NCBI RefSeq assembly: GCF_011764425.1
Contig: NZ_BLPF01000001.1
Span: forward strand, 3,153,001-3,217,000
Source of the DNA: Phytohabitans houttuyneae
GTDB taxonomy: Bacteria > Actinomycetota > Actinomycetes > Mycobacteriales > Micromonosporaceae
DNA length: 64,000 nt
Reading direction: 5' to 3'
Shown: positions 1-8,505 of the stretch, piece after piece
How the letters are laid out: every line of letters starts with the position of its first letter
How positions within the stretch are numbered: position 1 is the first letter of the stretch
Made by a program: the position numbers and the translations under genes
Notes under the pieces: model-generated
What the model saw: only the letters and a program-made list of their open reading frames with translations
What the model was told of the DNA's origin: nothing
Databases searched by the model: none

Positions 1-106
1 GATCGGCCTGGCCGTCCCGGGGGTCGAGGTCGACGATGTGGCATGCACGTCGAAGACCCTGCCCGAGTTTCCGGCACTATGGTCAGCAATGGTGGCCGGA
101 AGCTAG
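1..106 (+). CDS. aroA: 3-phosphoshikimate 1-carboxyvinyltransferase (EPSP synthase), C-terminal end only
   Basis: Reading from base 2, 34 codons run to a TAG at 104-106. The sequence includes the stretch [15 protein letters not shown], which matches the conserved C-terminus of actinobacterial EPSP synthase (shikimate pathway, step six). The rest of the gene lies left of the window. aroA directly upstream of rsgA is a common actinobacterial arrangement and supports the call. Its presence also rules against the two ATG codons at 43 and 79 as starts for rsgA, since both lie inside aroA. Confidence 0.8.
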   Translation, partial: IGLAVPGVEVDDVACTSKTLPEFPALWSAMVAGS

Positions 107-132
107 GCCCGGGGCGGCGCGGGGGAGGGATC

Positions 133-1170
133 CTGACGGGGAAGAAGCGGCGGGAGTACGACGAGGACGACGTACGGGTCCGCCCGTCGCGTTCCTCGCG
201 CCCGCGCACCCGCACGCGGCCCAAGCACTCCGACGCCGTCGAGGGCTTCGTGGTGGCGGTCGACCGCGGGCGGTACACGTGCCACGTCGGCGACGCCAGC
301 ATCACCGCGATGCGGGCCCGCGAGCTGGGCCGCAAGTCCGTGGTGGTCGGCGACCACGTGGCGATCGTCGGCGACATCTCGGGAGCGCCGGGCGCGCTGG
401 CCCGGATCGTCCGGATTGCCGAGCGCACGTCCGTACTGCGCCGCACCGCCGACGACGACGACACCACCAACGAGGGGCGGCTGGAGCGCGTCGTGGTCGC
501 CAACGCCGACCAGCTCGTGATCGTCAGCTCGCTCGCCGACCCGCCGCCGCGCACGGGGTTCATCGACCGGTGCCTCGTCGCCGCGTACGACGCGGACATC
601 GACCCGCTGCTCTGCCTCACGAAGGCCGACCTCGCCGCGCCGGACGCGGTGCTGGGCTACTACGCCGAGCTCGACCTCCCGCACGTGCTCTGCCGGCCGG
701 ACGCCGACCTCGACGACCTGCGCGCCACGCTCACCGGGCGGATCTCCGTGCTGGTCGGCCACTCCGGCGTCGGCAAGTCCACGCTTGTCAACCGCCTCGT
801 ACCGGCCGCAGACCGCGCGGTGGGCGCGGTGAGCGCGATGGGCAGGGGGCGGCACACGTCGACCAGCGCCGTCGCGCTCCAGCTCCAGGACGAGAAGCCG
901 AGCTGGATCATCGACACCCCGGGCGTACGCAGCTTCGGCCTCGCCCACGTCTCCGCGGAGAGCCTGCTGCACGGCTTTCCCGACCTTGTCGAGGCCACCG
1001 TCGACTGCCGGCCCGGCTGCGAGCACACGGCCGACGACCCGGGGTGCGCCCTCGACGCGTGGGTGGCCGCCGGGCACGCTGACGAGCGGCGGCTCCGCTC
1101 GTACCGCCGGCTGCTCGCCTCCCGATCCGGCGACCCCGATCCCGAGGCCGCCGCGACCGACCCGCTCTAG
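133..1170 (+). CDS. rsgA: ribosome small subunit-dependent GTPase RsgA
   Basis: Circularly permuted GTPase of 30S subunit late assembly. From a start at 133 it would be 345 residues: a basic N-terminal tail (GKKRREYDEDDVRVRP), an OB-fold, then the GTPase domain with the NKxD-like motif TKAD before the P-loop GHSGVGKS (about residues 209-216) and the switch motif DTPG. The C-terminus has the zinc-binding pattern CRPGCEHTADDPGC. In-frame ATGs exist at 43 and 79 but both lie within the end of aroA. The only well-placed ribosome site, GGGGGAGGGA at 121-130, precedes a CTG at 133, after which the conserved N-terminus begins. A CTG start is rare, so the start is less sure than the function. Confidence 0.9.
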   Translation: MTGKKRREYDEDDVRVRPSRSSRPRTRTRPKHSDAVEGFVVAVDRGRYTCHVGDASITAMRARELGRKSVVVGDHVAIVGDISGAPGALARIVRIAERTSVLRRTADDDDTTNEGRLERVVVANADQLVIVSSLADPPPRTGFIDRCLVAAYDADIDPLLCLTKADLAAPDAVLGYYAELDLPHVLCRPDADLDDLRATLTGRISVLVGHSGVGKSTLVNRLVPAADRAVGAVSAMGRGRHTSTSAVALQLQDEKPSWIIDTPGVRSFGLAHVSAESLLHGFPDLVEATVDCRPGCEHTADDPGCALDAWVAAGHADERRLRSYRRLLASRSGDPDPEAAATDPL

Positions 1171-1226
1171 GTCCTCGGTTCCGTCCGGCTTCGCGATCGG
1201 CGAAGATCCACCCCAGACAGATGCGG

Positions 1227-1285
1227 GCTACCGCGATGTCCGCGGTGGTCCGGACCGTTGCTCCCGCGGCCTCACCCTCCGCGGT
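1227..1285 (+). repeat. dispersed intergenic repeat A, core copy
   Basis: A core of about 59 bp that starts GCTACCGCGATGTCCGCGG, passes through the palindrome GGTCCGGACC and ends CTCACCCTCCGCGGT. The same core is found at 2022-2080, 15383-15495 (interrupted), 49915-49973, 55200-55256 and 57756-57814. The 30 bp upstream (GAAGATCCACC...CAGAT) are a diverged version of the extension seen next to other copies. Confidence 0.8.
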
Positions 1286-1759
1286 GCGAGATCCCACCAC
1301 CGCACCAGCCCGCGGTTGCGACGAGCCTGCTCGACCTTGCCGGGCGGCGCCGGACCCCGCCGGCAGCCGGCGCGCCGCCTTCTCAGCGAGTCGCTCGGCG
1401 CGGCAGCGCGGAACCGGCCACGAGCGCCCTCGCCGACCTCCATGACCGACGCGGCCGCCCACCGATCAACGCGCGACGCTCGTCCCGGTCCAGGTCGGTC
1501 GCCGCTCCACGCGTTCAGAAAAACCACCGTTGCTGGTGAACCGCGGACGGTCCGGACCCAGCGCCACATGGGAGTTTCAGACCCACGCCGACTGAAACCG
1601 GGAGCGTCGCACAGGCCCGGACAACAGCCTGGGCCGCCGGCGCCACCCTGGCCGCAACGGCGGCCCGAGCCCAAGAGAGCACCGCCGAGCGTCTCAGCGC
1701 CAGGCTCGCCGCACCGCCTTGACCGCACCCCGCCGGGATCGGCAGCCTCGAGTTGGGGT

Positions 1760-1884
1760 TGTGGGAGCCGCTATGCCCGCGGGTGCCATCTCACCCTCCG
1801 TGGTCGCCCAGCTCAAACCAGGAGCCCACTCCGGCAGATCTTGGCAAGTTAGCGTCGAAATAACGCGCCAACTCACCAAGATCT
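1760..1884 (+). repeat. dispersed repeat A, degenerate core plus terminal hairpin
   Basis: The segment CTCACCCTCCGTGGTCGCCC (about 1793-1812) followed by AGATCTTGGCAAGTTAGCG and CGCCAACTCACCAAGATCT matches the reverse complement of 49836-49945 across its length. Positions 1836-1884 form an imperfect inverted repeat with 19-nt arms and three mismatches. The left half of the core is strongly diverged. Confidence 0.65.
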
Positions 1885-2021
1885 GGACTGCGGCGCCGCT
1901 TGCCCCCGACGGATGGTCGCTGACGGTAGTAGAGCCCTCCAGGACGGCGCCGCATCGTGGGCGGACTCGGCGCCGCGGTCCGTGACTGCCATTGGACCAG
2001 GCCCTCGGGTTGAGCCTGGCG

Positions 2022-2126
2022 ACCGCGGAGGGTGAGGCCGCGGGAGCAACGGTCCGGACCACGACGGGCATCGCGGTAGCCCGGATCTGCTTCGAACTGG
2101 ATCTTCTGAACGGCGACCACGGTCGC
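2022..2126 (-). repeat. dispersed repeat A, core plus 45-bp extension
   Basis: Reverse-strand copy. The core at 2022-2080 is followed by an extension (GATCTGCTTCGAACTGGATC, then CGGCGACCACGGTCG) that is also present beside the copy at 49915-50022. It ends about 15 bp before the stop of the DUF2087 gene. Confidence 0.75.
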
Positions 2127-2140
2127 GGCCCGCCCGGACT

Positions 2141-2677
2141 TTAGACCTCGACGTAGCCGCCGCTGCGCCAGTAGACGCCGTCCTCGCGGGTCATCAGGCC
2201 CTCGTCGACGAGGTAGCGGCGCAGCGAGGCGTGGTCGTCGTGCCAGGCGCGCAGGATCGCGTCGACCGCCCGCTCGGGGTAGCGGATGCCGGGCTCGAAG
2301 GAGGCGGCGACGTGCTCCAGGATGATCCGCCGTTTGGCCCGCGCGGCCGGCATGCGCACGATCCGCCCGTCGCGCACGAAGACGCGCAGCACCGCCGCCT
2401 TGGCGCGGTCGGGGTCCAGGTCCTCCTCGGCGGCCGGTGCCGGGGCGTGCTCGCGCACGGACTCCTTGAACGCGTTCGCCTCCGCGACGATCCGTCCGTC
2501 CACGCTCGCCACCAGGCCACCCACCTCCAGGCGGCGGAGCGCGACCACGACCTGGCGGGCGGGCAGGCCGGTGCTGGCCGCCACTTCGGAGGGGCTGGCC
2601 GCACCCAGCACCACGGCGGCGAAGGTGGTGAGCCGGTCAGGCTCGGCGAGCAGTCCACACAACGCATCCGGTCTCAT
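2141..2677 (-). CDS. HTH and DUF2087 domain transcriptional regulator-like protein
   Basis: 178 residues. The N-terminal ~65 residues look like a winged helix (GAASPSEVAASTGLPARQV as helix-turn-helix, then RRLEVGGLVASVDGR). The C-terminal half matches DUF2087: AKRRIILEHVAASFEPG, then YPERAVDAILRAWHDDHA, then RRYLVDEGLMTRED and YWRSGG. Such proteins are predicted DNA-binding regulators of unknown ligand. It starts at ATG 2675-2677 and is divergent from hisN with 51 bp between the starts, so the two probably share a promoter region. Confidence 0.8.
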   Translation of the reverse strand: MRPDALCGLLAEPDRLTTFAAVVLGAASPSEVAASTGLPARQVVVALRRLEVGGLVASVDGRIVAEANAFKESVREHAPAPAAEEDLDPDRAKAAVLRVFVRDGRIVRMPAARAKRRIILEHVAASFEPGIRYPERAVDAILRAWHDDHASLRRYLVDEGLMTREDGVYWRSGGYVEV

Positions 2678-2728
2678 AAACGGGACGCTATCGCGTGCAG
2701 GGGGTTCCGATCAGCTACCTTTCCCGCC

Positions 2729-3541
2729 ATGGCCCGGTACGCCGATGACCTGTCCCTCGCCCACGTGCTCGCGGACACCGCGGATTCCATCTCCGTGGCG
2801 CGGTTCCGGGCGCTCGACCTGCATGTGGAGTCGAAGCCCGACCTCACGCCGGTCTCCGACGCCGACACCGCCGTGGAGCGCGCTCTGCGCGCGACGCTGG
2901 CCCGCACGCGGCCGCGGGACGCGGTGCTCGGCGAGGAGTACGGGGTGACCGAGGCCGCCGCGGGGCCCGGCACCCGCCAGTGGGTGATCGACCCGATCGA
3001 CGGCACGAAGAACTACATCCGTGGCGTGCCCGTGTGGGCGACGCTGATCGCGCTGATGGAGGGCGACCAGCCGGTGGTGGGGCTGGTCTCCGCGCCGGCG
3101 CTGGGGCGGCGGTGGTGGGCTGCCGTGGGGCACGGGGCGTACGCGGGGCGGCACACCGCCGCGGCAACGCCGATCAAGGTGTCCGGCGTGAACCGGCTCG
3201 CCGACGCCAGCTTCTGCTACTCCGACCTGATGGGCTGGGAAGAGAACGGCCGCCTCGGCGCAATGCTCAGCATTCTCCGCCAGACGTGGCGTAACCGGGC
3301 ATACGGCGACTTTTACGGCTATATGCTCTTGGCTGAGGGTGCGCTTGACGCGATGGTCGAGCCGGAGCTGTCGCTGTGGGACGTCGCCGCGCTGGTGCCG
3401 ATCGTGACCGAAGCCGGCGGCTCGTTCACCGACCTGGACGGCCGCGCGGGGCCGGGTGGCGGCAGCGCGGTGGCCACAAATGGCAAGCTCCACGCCGACC
3501 TGCTCGAACGGCTATCCACTCCGGGGATTGAGGCGCTCTGA
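2729..3541 (+). CDS. hisN: histidinol-phosphatase, inositol monophosphatase family
   Basis: 270 residues from ATG 2729. This is a Mg-dependent IMPase-fold phosphatase with the metal-binding motifs GEEYG and DPIDGTKNYIRGVP, and the second motif LWDVAALVPIVTEAGG near the C-terminus. The full set of motifs and the length fit the actinobacterial HisN that dephosphorylates histidinol phosphate in histidine synthesis. Inositol-monophosphatase activity cannot be excluded from sequence alone. It stands outside any visible his operon and is divergent from the DUF2087 gene. Confidence 0.85.
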   Translation: MARYADDLSLAHVLADTADSISVARFRALDLHVESKPDLTPVSDADTAVERALRATLARTRPRDAVLGEEYGVTEAAAGPGTRQWVIDPIDGTKNYIRGVPVWATLIALMEGDQPVVGLVSAPALGRRWWAAVGHGAYAGRHTAAATPIKVSGVNRLADASFCYSDLMGWEENGRLGAMLSILRQTWRNRAYGDFYGYMLLAEGALDAMVEPELSLWDVAALVPIVTEAGGSFTDLDGRAGPGGGSAVATNGKLHADLLERLSTPGIEAL

Positions 3542-3600
3542 GGGGTGGTCCGGCGCGAGCCGCCGAGGCAAGGGCTCGACAATCCCGCTAGAGTCGCCGG

Positions 3601-4506
3601 GTGGTATCCACTGGCGGCTGGTGTTTCCTCACTGCGATGATCTTGGCGTACGGTGTCGCCAACCTCCTCCAGTCCGTGGCCGCCACCCGCACGACGGTCC
3701 ACCACACGTTCGACCCGGGCCTCCTGCTCCGCCTGGCCAGCCACCGCACGTACCTGGTCGGCTTGGGCTGCCAGGGCCTCGGTTTCCTGCTCGCCTTCCT
3801 CGCCCGCCGCGATCTGCCGCTCTTCCTCGTGCAGGCGAGCGTGGCCGCGGGCCTCGGCGTGACCGCCCTGCTCGGCGTGCTGGTGCTGAAGTGGCGCCTG
3901 CCCGCGGCCGAGGTCGGGCTGCTGGTCCTGCTCTTCGCCGGCATCGGCGCGCTCGTGCTCGCCGCCGAGCCCGCCCCGTCCCGCCAGATCGGGCCGCTGG
4001 GCCTCGCCGCCCTGGCGATCGCGCTCGCGGTGATCGGCGCCCTGGGCTTTTTCGCTGTCCGCCTGCACGGCGCGCCCGGCTCGGTCGCGCTCGGCTCACT
4101 CGCCGGCATGGCCTTCTCCGCCGCGGCCGTGGCCGCCCGCCCGCTCGCCGCCGTCCACTCGGCCGAGGCGCTGCTCTTCCACCCGCTGCTCTACCTGCTG
4201 CTCGCCCACACCGTCGTCGGCCAGCTGCTGCTCGGCCTGGCCATGCAGCGCGGCTCCACGACCGCCGCGGTCGCCGCCATGGACGCCGCCGGCGCGGTGC
4301 CCGCCGCCATCATCGGCCTGCTCTTCCTCGGCGACCGCATCTGGCCGGGCCGGGAGTGGCTCGCCATGGTCGGTTTCCTGGTCACGCTGGCCTCGGTGAT
4401 CGGCCTTACCCGCTACGCGGAGCCACAGCACCACCACCAGGTCGCGCCGGTCCACCGCCGCCGCCCGGTGCGCCTCCACCAGCCCGTGCCCGCCGCCCGC
4501 CGCTAG
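3601..4506 (+). CDS. DMT/EamA-like integral membrane protein
   Basis: 301 residues from GTG 3601, 59 bp after hisN. By eye there are nine or ten hydrophobic segments (for example VGLLVLLFAGIGALVLAA and LYLLLAHTVVGQLLLGLA) in the paired-repeat layout of drug/metabolite transporters. Substrate cannot be deduced. The last 30 residues are cytosolic, rich in His, Pro and Arg (HHHQVAPVHRRRPVRLHQP), which is unusual and might bind metal. It probably shares transcription with hisN or uses its own promoter in the 59-bp gap. Confidence 0.7.
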   Translation: MVSTGGWCFLTAMILAYGVANLLQSVAATRTTVHHTFDPGLLLRLASHRTYLVGLGCQGLGFLLAFLARRDLPLFLVQASVAAGLGVTALLGVLVLKWRLPAAEVGLLVLLFAGIGALVLAAEPAPSRQIGPLGLAALAIALAVIGALGFFAVRLHGAPGSVALGSLAGMAFSAAAVAARPLAAVHSAEALLFHPLLYLLLAHTVVGQLLLGLAMQRGSTTAAVAAMDAAGAVPAAIIGLLFLGDRIWPGREWLAMVGFLVTLASVIGLTRYAEPQHHHQVAPVHRRRPVRLHQPVPAARR

Positions 4507-4510
4507 GCGC

Positions 4511-4548
4511 TGTTTCGAATCCTTTGAAACACAGGGCCCAGCTGGGCC
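4511..4548. terminator. two small hairpins after the membrane protein gene
   Basis: TGTTTC and GAAACA (4511-4516 and 4526-4531) can pair around a 9-nt loop, and GGCCCAGCTGGGCC (4535-4548) is a perfect palindrome. No U-tract follows. The position right after the stop suggests transcript-end processing or termination. Confidence 0.35.
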
Positions 4549-4619
4549 GTGAGGTTCGCGCAGTGACAAAGACGCATGGCCCGCGCCGGGCGGGGGTACC
4601 TCATGGGCAGGTGACCCTG

Positions 4620-5015
4620 ATGCAGACCAAAGCGACCACACCGGCGCCAGAACACTGGTTGAGTCTCGAACTCGAGCCCCGGCTCGAGGCGGCTCAGATG
4701 GCCCGCGAGCTGGTCGCCACCGCCTGCGCCAGCTGGCACCGGGAAAGCCTGGCCGAGCCCGCGAACATCGCGATCTCCGAGCTGGTCAACAACGCGGTGC
4801 TGCACGCGGGTACGCCGCTGACCGTCCAGTTGGCCACACACCGGGAGGAACTGCTCATCGCCGTCCGGGACGGGTCCACCGAGCCGCTGCGGCCACGAAC
4901 CCCGGCACACACCTCGTCCGGCGGGCGCGGCCTGCTGCTCCTGGACGCGATCGCCGCCAGCTGGGGCTGCGCGGTCCGGGATGGCGGCAAGGTCGTGTGG
5001 GCGGTACTCCGCTGA
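4620..5015 (+). CDS. ATP-binding protein, anti-sigma-type HATPase (RsbW/SpoIIAB-like)
   Basis: 131 residues from ATG 4620 (GTG 4611 is the alternative). A single histidine-kinase-like ATPase fold of the anti-sigma type: N-box AISELVNNAVLHAG, G1 box AVRDGST, G2 GGRGLLLLDAIA, and the typical end SWGCAVRDGGKVVWAVL. Such proteins bind a sigma factor or phosphorylate a STAS antagonist. No partner is adjacent. The C-terminus closely resembles that of the STAS-HATPase fusion at 25616-26359. Its stop is 3 bp from the stop of the convergent response regulator. Confidence 0.85.
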   Translation: MQTKATTPAPEHWLSLELEPRLEAAQMARELVATACASWHRESLAEPANIAISELVNNAVLHAGTPLTVQLATHREELLIAVRDGSTEPLRPRTPAHTSSGGRGLLLLDAIAASWGCAVRDGGKVVWAVLR

Positions 5016-5018
5016 CGC

Positions 5019-5678
5019 TCAGTCGGGCGCGTCGAGTCCCCGCTCGATGGCGTACCGCGTCAGCTCCACCCGGTTGTGGAGTTGGAGCTTGCCGAGCGTG
5101 TTCTGCACGTGGTTTTGCACCGTGCGGTGCGACAGCGTGAGCCGGGCGGCGATCTGCTTGTACGACAAGCCCTTGGCCACCAGCCGCAGCACCTCGGTCT
5201 CGCGCTCGGTCAGCCGGGGCGCCGCGTCATCGTCCACCGGTCCGCCGCCCTTGGCCAGCCGCCGGTACTCCCCCAGCACCAGACCTGCCAGCCCCGGCGT
5301 GAAGACCGCGTCACCGGCCGTGGTGCGGCGCACCGCCTCGAGAAACTCCTCCGGGCTCGCCGACTTCACCAGGTATCCGGTCGCGCCGGCCTTCACCGCG
5401 TCGAGCACGCTCTGCTCCTCACCGCTGGCCGAGAGCATCAGCACCCGGACGCCGGGGAGCGCAGCGAGCAGGCCGCGGATCACCTCCACGCCGGAGATGT
5501 CGGGCAACTGGAGGTCGAGCACCACCACGTCGGGGCGCGCGGCGGGCGCGATCCGCACCGCCTGGCCACCCTCGCCGGTCGTGGCGACCACGTCGTAGCC
5601 GGCCTCGGCCAGGTCGCGTGCCACGCCCTGACGCCACATCGGATGGTCGTCCACCACCATCACCCGGGTCTGGCTCAC
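5019..5678 (-). CDS. NarL/LuxR-family two-component response regulator
   Basis: 219 residues. The receiver domain (about 1-120) has the acidic pair in VMVVDDHPMWRQG, the phosphoacceptor in VVVLDLQLPDISG, and the conserved Lys in GYLVKSASPEEF. The C-terminal LuxR-type HTH reads LTERETEVLRLVAKGLSYKQ and TLSHRTVQNHVQNTLGKL. It starts at GTG 5676-5678, overlapping the kinase stop in a GTGA junction, so the two are translationally coupled. Confidence 0.9.
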   Translation of the reverse strand: MSQTRVMVVDDHPMWRQGVARDLAEAGYDVVATTGEGGQAVRIAPAARPDVVVLDLQLPDISGVEVIRGLLAALPGVRVLMLSASGEEQSVLDAVKAGATGYLVKSASPEEFLEAVRRTTAGDAVFTPGLAGLVLGEYRRLAKGGGPVDDDAAPRLTERETEVLRLVAKGLSYKQIAARLTLSHRTVQNHVQNTLGKLQLHNRVELTRYAIERGLDAPD

Positions 5679-6802
5679 CCGGTCACCCTAAGGCGCAGCT
5701 CCACCTCGGTGCCCTCCCCCGGTGCCGAGACGATGTCCGCGGTGCCGCCGAGGTCCGCCATCCGGCCGCTGATCGACTGCGCCACGCCGAGCCGTCCCTG
5801 GCCGGCGGCCTCCGCGAGCCGGCCGGCCGGTATGCCCGGCCCGTCGTCGCGCACCGACACCGTCACGGTGCCGGACTCCTCCTCCAGCAGTACCCACGCG
5901 CGCGTGGCGGGGCCGCCGTGCCGCGCGACGTTGTCGAGGGCGGCACCCACGGCCGCGCCGATCTCGTGCGCGACGGTGGCCGGCAGCCGCACCGGTGTCG
6001 CCGGCGCGGCGATCGTCACGGCCGGCGACGCGTACCCGTCAAGGATCGTGCGCAGGTCGACGTCAGGCCCGGCGCGCGGCCGCGGCGCGCGCCCACCCAC
6101 GAGCGCCCGCAGCGCCGCCTCCTGCTCACCGGCGAGCTTGGCCAGCTCGGCAGCCTCGCCGTCCAGGTGAGCGGCGCGCCGCTGCACCAGCGCGAGCACC
6201 TGCAGCACGGAGTCGTGGATGCCGCGCGCCAGCCGCTCCCGCTCGCGGGTGGCGGACTCCAGCTCCACCGCCCGCTGCAGCCGCTGCTCAGACTCGACCG
6301 CGAGGCGCGCGACGTGCCCCACGGCCACGCCGGCGAGCAGCATCAGCATCAGCCCGGTGACCGAGGCGTGGGTCAGCTTCGCCCGCACCGTCACGTCGGC
6401 CGCGCCGACGATCAGCGCCGCGATCGCGCCCCGGCGGCGGCCGCCGGAGACGGCCCAGGCCAGCACCGGGCACGCCTGCCAGGCGACGGCGAGGGAGGGC
6501 ACGCCGTCGTCGATCGCGGTGCGGCCGACCACCCACGACGAGGCGAGCAGGAGTACGAGCGTCACGGCGAGATCGGTCCCGAACAGCGGCCAGCCGCGCC
6601 AGGCCGGGCGCGCGTACAGGTACGTGGCCGCGACCGACCAGCCGACGAGCACGGCCAGCGCCGGGATGGCGCCGAGCGGGTGTGCGTAGTCGGTGAGGTT
6701 CAGGGCGACCATCACCACCACGTACGCCATGGAGGCGAACCGGAACACCGCGATCGCGCGCCACAGCGGCACCTGGAAGGTGCCGGTCGGATCCTCAGCC
6801 AT
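5675..6802 (-). CDS. sensor histidine kinase, MacS/NarX-like
   Basis: 375 residues from ATG 6802. The N-terminal half has about five membrane segments without a large extracellular loop. Then comes the HisKA_3 dimerisation motif ERERLARGIHDSVLQVLALV with the phospho-His, and a C-terminal HATPase (N-box GAALDNVARHGG, G1 VRDDGPGIP). The architecture resembles MacS-type kinases of actinobacteria. The start overlaps the end of the PP2C gene by 8 bp and the end overlaps the regulator by 4 bp, giving a three-gene coupled unit. Confidence 0.85.
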   Translation of the reverse strand: MAEDPTGTFQVPLWRAIAVFRFASMAYVVVMVALNLTDYAHPLGAIPALAVLVGWSVAATYLYARPAWRGWPLFGTDLAVTLVLLLASSWVVGRTAIDDGVPSLAVAWQACPVLAWAVSGGRRRGAIAALIVGAADVTVRAKLTHASVTGLMLMLLAGVAVGHVARLAVESEQRLQRAVELESATRERERLARGIHDSVLQVLALVQRRAAHLDGEAAELAKLAGEQEAALRALVGGRAPRPRAGPDVDLRTILDGYASPAVTIAAPATPVRLPATVAHEIGAAVGAALDNVARHGGPATRAWVLLEEESGTVTVSVRDDGPGIPAGRLAEAAGQGRLGVAQSISGRMADLGGTADIVSAPGEGTEVELRLRVTG

Positions 6803-7964
6803 CGCCGACCGCGCGCAGGGCGAGCACGCACGTGTCGTCGTCCGGGCTGGCCGGCTGGAGTCGGGCGAGCAGCGCCTGCAGCGGCAGATCCGCCCCACCG
6901 CCGAGCGCGCGCAGCACGGGCCCGAGCCAGTCGCTGTCGAACGTGCGCCGCTCGATCAACCCGTCCGTGTAGATCAGCATCGTGTCGCCGGGGGCGAGCG
7001 CGGTGGTGGCCGTGCCGTACTCCGACGTGCGGAGGGCGCCGACCAGCATGCCTTCTGGGCGCTGGAGGGGCGCCGCGCCGCCGCGGGTGAGCAGCACCGG
7101 CGGCGGGTGCCCGGCCTGCGCCCAGGTGACCGACGAGGTCTCCGGGTCGAAGCGGGCCACCGCCGCGGTGGCGGTCGGACCGGTCGGGTCGTCGCAGACC
7201 ATCTGGTTGAGGTAGCTGAGCAGCTGTGCGGGATCGTCGGTGGTCACCGCCAGCGCGGAGAGGGCGTGCCGCAGCCGCGCCATCTTGGCTGCCGCCGGCA
7301 TGCCGTGCCCGGCCACGTCGCCGACCGCGAGCAGCGTGCGGTCGCCGGGCAGGTGCACCAGGTCGAACCAGTCGCCGCCCACCCGCGCCACCTCCTCGGC
7401 CGGCTGGTAGCGCACCGCCGCCTCCAGACCCGGGCGGCGCACGGTGCCGGCGGGCACGGGCAGAATCACCTGCTGGAGGGCGGCCACGACACTGTGCTCG
7501 ATGCGGAGGCTGGCCTGCAGCTCGGCGGACTCGGCCTCGACGTCGGCCAGCCGAGCGCGGTCGCGGGCGGCCGCCTCGAAGACGCTGACGTCCTGGATGA
7601 TCCCGTACACCAAGCGGGCCTTTCCGTCCCGCCCGCGCTCCGCCTCGAAAATCGCGCGGATGTGGCGTATTCCACTGCCGACCGCAATCCGAAAGGTGAC
7701 ATCTATCGGCTTTGCGTCACCGATCAGCGACTGGACCGCCTTGTCCGCGCGCCCGAGGTCGTCGGGCACGATGTACTCCCTGGCCTGCGCGAGGCTCGCG
7801 GGACCGGCCGCCCGGTCCCGCTCGAAGATCTCAAATAGGTGGTCGGACCAGTGGACCGTGTCGGTGACCAGGTCCCACTCCGCCCAGCCCAGGTTGCCCA
7901 GCCGCTCGGTGCGCGCGAGCCGGTCGAGGATCTCGGCCGCACTCTTCGTGGTGCTTCTTCGCAC
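6795..7964 (-). CDS. PAS domain plus PP2C (SpoIIE/RsbU-type) serine phosphatase
   Basis: About 389 residues from GTG 7964. GTG 7982 and TTG 8030 are alternatives, none with a clear ribosome site. The N-terminus (LGNLGWAEWDLVTDTVHWSD to VYGIIQDVSVFEAAA) is a PAS domain, followed by a short coiled segment. The C-terminal ~230 residues are a SpoIIE-type PP2C with metal ligands in VGGDWFDLVHL and VGDVAGHGMPAAA, and the ends YTDGLIERR and DDDTCVLALR. Such phosphatases dephosphorylate STAS anti-anti-sigma proteins. Gene order PP2C, kinase, regulator suggests a link between two-component and partner-switch signalling. Confidence 0.85.
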   Translation of the reverse strand: MRRSTTKSAAEILDRLARTERLGNLGWAEWDLVTDTVHWSDHLFEIFERDRAAGPASLAQAREYIVPDDLGRADKAVQSLIGDAKPIDVTFRIAVGSGIRHIRAIFEAERGRDGKARLVYGIIQDVSVFEAAARDRARLADVEAESAELQASLRIEHSVVAALQQVILPVPAGTVRRPGLEAAVRYQPAEEVARVGGDWFDLVHLPGDRTLLAVGDVAGHGMPAAAKMARLRHALSALAVTTDDPAQLLSYLNQMVCDDPTGPTATAAVARFDPETSSVTWAQAGHPPPVLLTRGGAAPLQRPEGMLVGALRTSEYGTATTALAPGDTMLIYTDGLIERRTFDSDWLGPVLRALGGGADLPLQALLARLQPASPDDDTCVLALRAVGDG

Positions 7965-8037
7965 CCCCTGACCATCCCACACCCCATCCGAGACCGGCGA
8001 CACTGCGCGACCTTGTGCCCAAACAATCAAACTCAGG

Positions 8038-8505
8038 GTGGACGGACGGCGATGGCCCTACCACCAGTCGGCGGCTGTGTCTTCACTTCGGTACGGTTGG
8101 CCCATCGACACGGTCCCGCTCCTCACCGAGACCTTCGAGCGCAGCCAGGTCACCCGGCTGCGCCATGCGGTCGCGTCGTGCGTGGGCAAGGCCGGCTTGG
8201 TCGGCCAACGCCTTGACGACTTCGTGCTGGCGGTCAACGAGCTGCTCACCAACGCGGTGCGCCACGGCGGCGGCAAGGGCCGGCTGAGCCTGTGGCGCCG
8301 GGGCGACGAGGTGGTCTGCGAGGTCTCCGACCACGGCGAGGGCTTCGACGACACGCGCCTGTCCAGCGGCGCCCGCCCCGCCGCCGACACCCCGGGCGGG
8401 TGGGGCCTGTGGCTGGCCGGCAGGCTCAGCGACCGCATGGAGGTGCAGACCGGCCCAGGTGGCACGACCGTGCGGATCAGCGCCGCGCTGGGGCCAGCTT
8501 CGTAG
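8038..8505 (+). CDS. ATP-binding anti-sigma-type HATPase
   Basis: 155 residues from GTG 8038 (GTG 8077 is possible and would remove a nonconserved N-terminus). HATPase fold with N-box AVNELLTNAVRHGGGKG, G1 SDHGEGFDD and G2 TPGGWGLWLAGRLSDR. Probably a Ser kinase/anti-sigma regulator. It is divergent from the PP2C gene with about 70 bp between starts, so the antagonistic kinase and phosphatase may share a control region. Confidence 0.8.
   Translation: MDGRRWPYHQSAAVSSLRYGWPIDTVPLLTETFERSQVTRLRHAVASCVGKAGLVGQRLDDFVLAVNELLTNAVRHGGGKGRLSLWRRGDEVVCEVSDHGEGFDDTRLSSGARPAADTPGGWGLWLAGRLSDRMEVQTGPGGTTVRISAALGPAS

Larger units (their letters stand above)
1171..2140. other. 970-bp gene-free region with repeats
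   Basis: I see no convincing gene here: open frames on both strands are low-complexity Arg/Pro/Ala translations. The stretch holds three copies of the dispersed intergenic repeat described separately (1227-1285 forward, about 1760-1884 forward and degenerate, 2022-2126 reverse). The rest (about 1290-1750) has no recognisable features. It separates rsgA from a gene on the opposite strand, so no promoter for either protein gene is required in it. Confidence 0.5.

Noticed and set aside
36-1082. Open frame of 348 codons overlapping rsgA in another frame
   Set aside because: Arg/Pro/Ala-rich translation with no family; rsgA motifs in the other frame are complete.
4574-4599. SigB-type promoter before the HATPase at 4620 (GGGTAC at 4594)
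   Set aside because: No acceptable -35 element 14-16 bp upstream.
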